This document shows positions 63,601 to 64,000 of a stretch of 64,000 nucleotides of DNA, piece by piece (within the stretch, counting starts at the first letter, position 1; every line of letters begins with the position of its first letter). Under the pieces are notes generated by a model. That model saw only the letters and a list, made by a program, of their open reading frames with translations. It was not told the origin of the DNA and did not search any database. The DNA is taken from positions 124,001-188,000 of the forward strand of contig JAEUIW010000005.1 of assembly GCA_016794925.1 (NCBI GenBank), written 5' to 3'. The DNA comes from Phycisphaerae bacterium (GTDB lineage: Bacteria; Planctomycetota; Phycisphaerae; Phycisphaerales; UBA1924). The position numbers were made by a program, and so were the translations under genes.

Positions 63601-64000
63601 TCACGGTTCGTGCGCCAGCGACTTGACCGGAATAGTCTCCGGCTTCGCGCCGGGCGTGGAGACGGTGAGGGCCAGGTCCGCTCCGCCGGACTTCTCGAAC
63701 ATCTCGACGCGGATGGGGTGCCAGCCCTTGGCGAGCGGCGCGGCGGCGCTCCGGGTGGTGAGGCTGTGCAGACCGTCGTTGTCGATCACCAGTTGCCCTC
63801 CGATGAACAGGCGGCTGCCGTCATCGGAGCCGAGATTGAAGTAGTACGCATCGTCGCGCGGGATGAACACCCATCCGGTGTACACGACGGCGTAGAAGTC
63901 GTCGAAGGGGACGCCGGCGAGCGTGATCGCCGCGGCGACGCCGGTTTTCGCGGGCTTGAGCGACGCGAAGTCGGGGAGCGTGTTGAAGTCGCCCTGGTAG
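63601..64000 (-). CDS. PA14-domain protein, C-terminal part (truncated by window edge)
   Basis: The 5' end lies beyond the right edge; about 132 residues are visible. The visible part is a PA14 domain: YQGDFNTLPDFASLKPAKTG, VVYTGWVFIPRDDAYYFNLG, SDDGSRLFIGGQLVIDNDGL H and a final beta strand IRVEMFEKSGGADLALTVST. PA14 domains bind carbohydrates and occur in many secreted planctomycete proteins (sulfatases, glycosidases, c-type cytochrome fusions). It ends the host protein here, 40 bp before the epimerase start. The main catalytic part cannot be seen. Confidence 0.85.
   Translation of the reverse strand, partial: YQGDFNTLPDFASLKPAKTGVAAAITLAGVPFDDFYAVVYTGWVFIPRDDAYYFNLGSDDGSRLFIGGQLVIDNDGLHSLTTRSAAAPLAKGWHPIRVEMFEKSGGADLALTVSTPGAKPETIPVKSLAHEP

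Overview
The window reads as chromosomal DNA of a GC-rich planctomycete, most likely of the Phycisphaerae/Phycisphaerales. The signs are the overall base composition, two ECF sigma factors with membrane partners, paired dockerin-like Asp-rich calcium-loop repeats at the C-terminus of a secreted enzyme (26569-28242), a DUF1559/pseudopilin-like H-Xn-DG tail (17732-19003), an integral membrane protein with an N-terminal 'CRRCGYDL...CPECG' zinc ribbon (37988-38869), and hopanoid gene hpnH. This placement is inference; there is no rRNA. I see no insertion sequence, integrase, phage gene or CRISPR array. Coding density is very high and four-base ATGA/GTGA overlaps are frequent.

Region by region: 1-8224 (+) is one translationally coupled run of five genes: a truncated von Willebrand A protein, an exported protein of unknown function, two very large helical or repeat-like proteins, and a zinc-ribbon protein. 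8278-14032 holds a tRNA-binding-domain protein, an ECF sigma/membrane-protein/exported-protein module on the minus strand, a DUF4286 protein, a SolA-like flavin oxidase and a DUF900-type lipoprotein hydrolase. 14301-19003 has hpnH, a divergent glycosyltransferase, and a second ECF sigma factor with an unusual anti-sigma/pseudopilin-like partner. 19184-28380 holds rpmI-rplT (with a clear terminator), a site-2-type protease, an agmatinase-like enzyme, a membrane protein, galK-pepF (coupled), a DUF4097 lipoprotein, a secreted agmatine/peptidyl-arginine deiminase with dockerin repeats and a CAU-anticodon tRNA. 28476-34059 has type III glutamine synthetase, an exported subtilase and an Ntn-type asparaginase.

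34077-42401 is a histidine-utilisation region on the minus strand (hutH, hutU, then hutG-hutI coupled, then map), interrupted by a DUF2071 gene and a zinc-ribbon membrane protein. All four enzymes from histidine to glutamate plus formamide are present. 42508-51837 has a CPA2 antiporter, a GNAT acetyltransferase, proS, lysC, a QueC-like protein with a degenerate PP-loop, and a large exported BNR-repeat protein. 51870-55050 is a carbohydrate-type ABC importer (two permeases plus a Tat-exported binding protein) with no ATPase nearby. 55131-58958 has a tandem universal stress protein, an FHA-GAF-SpoIIE phosphatase and an M24 aminopeptidase.

58989-63560 (minus) is a compact trans-4-hydroxy-L-proline catabolic operon: epimerase, then a three-part D-hydroxyproline dehydrogenase (FAD subunit, 2Fe-2S subunit, FAD/BFD subunit), then a DapA-family deaminase. 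The terminal semialdehyde dehydrogenase is absent. The window ends in a truncated PA14-domain gene.

The most striking signal is a pair of near-perfect parS centromere sites (TGTTCCACGTGGAACG at 61197-61212 and 61416-61431, 219 bp apart) embedded in this operon. One lies wholly inside the 2Fe-2S coding sequence. The centre of the other supplies the likely GTG start codon of the next gene. If real, they mark a ParB-loading region and suggest that this part of the chromosome lies in the origin-proximal domain.
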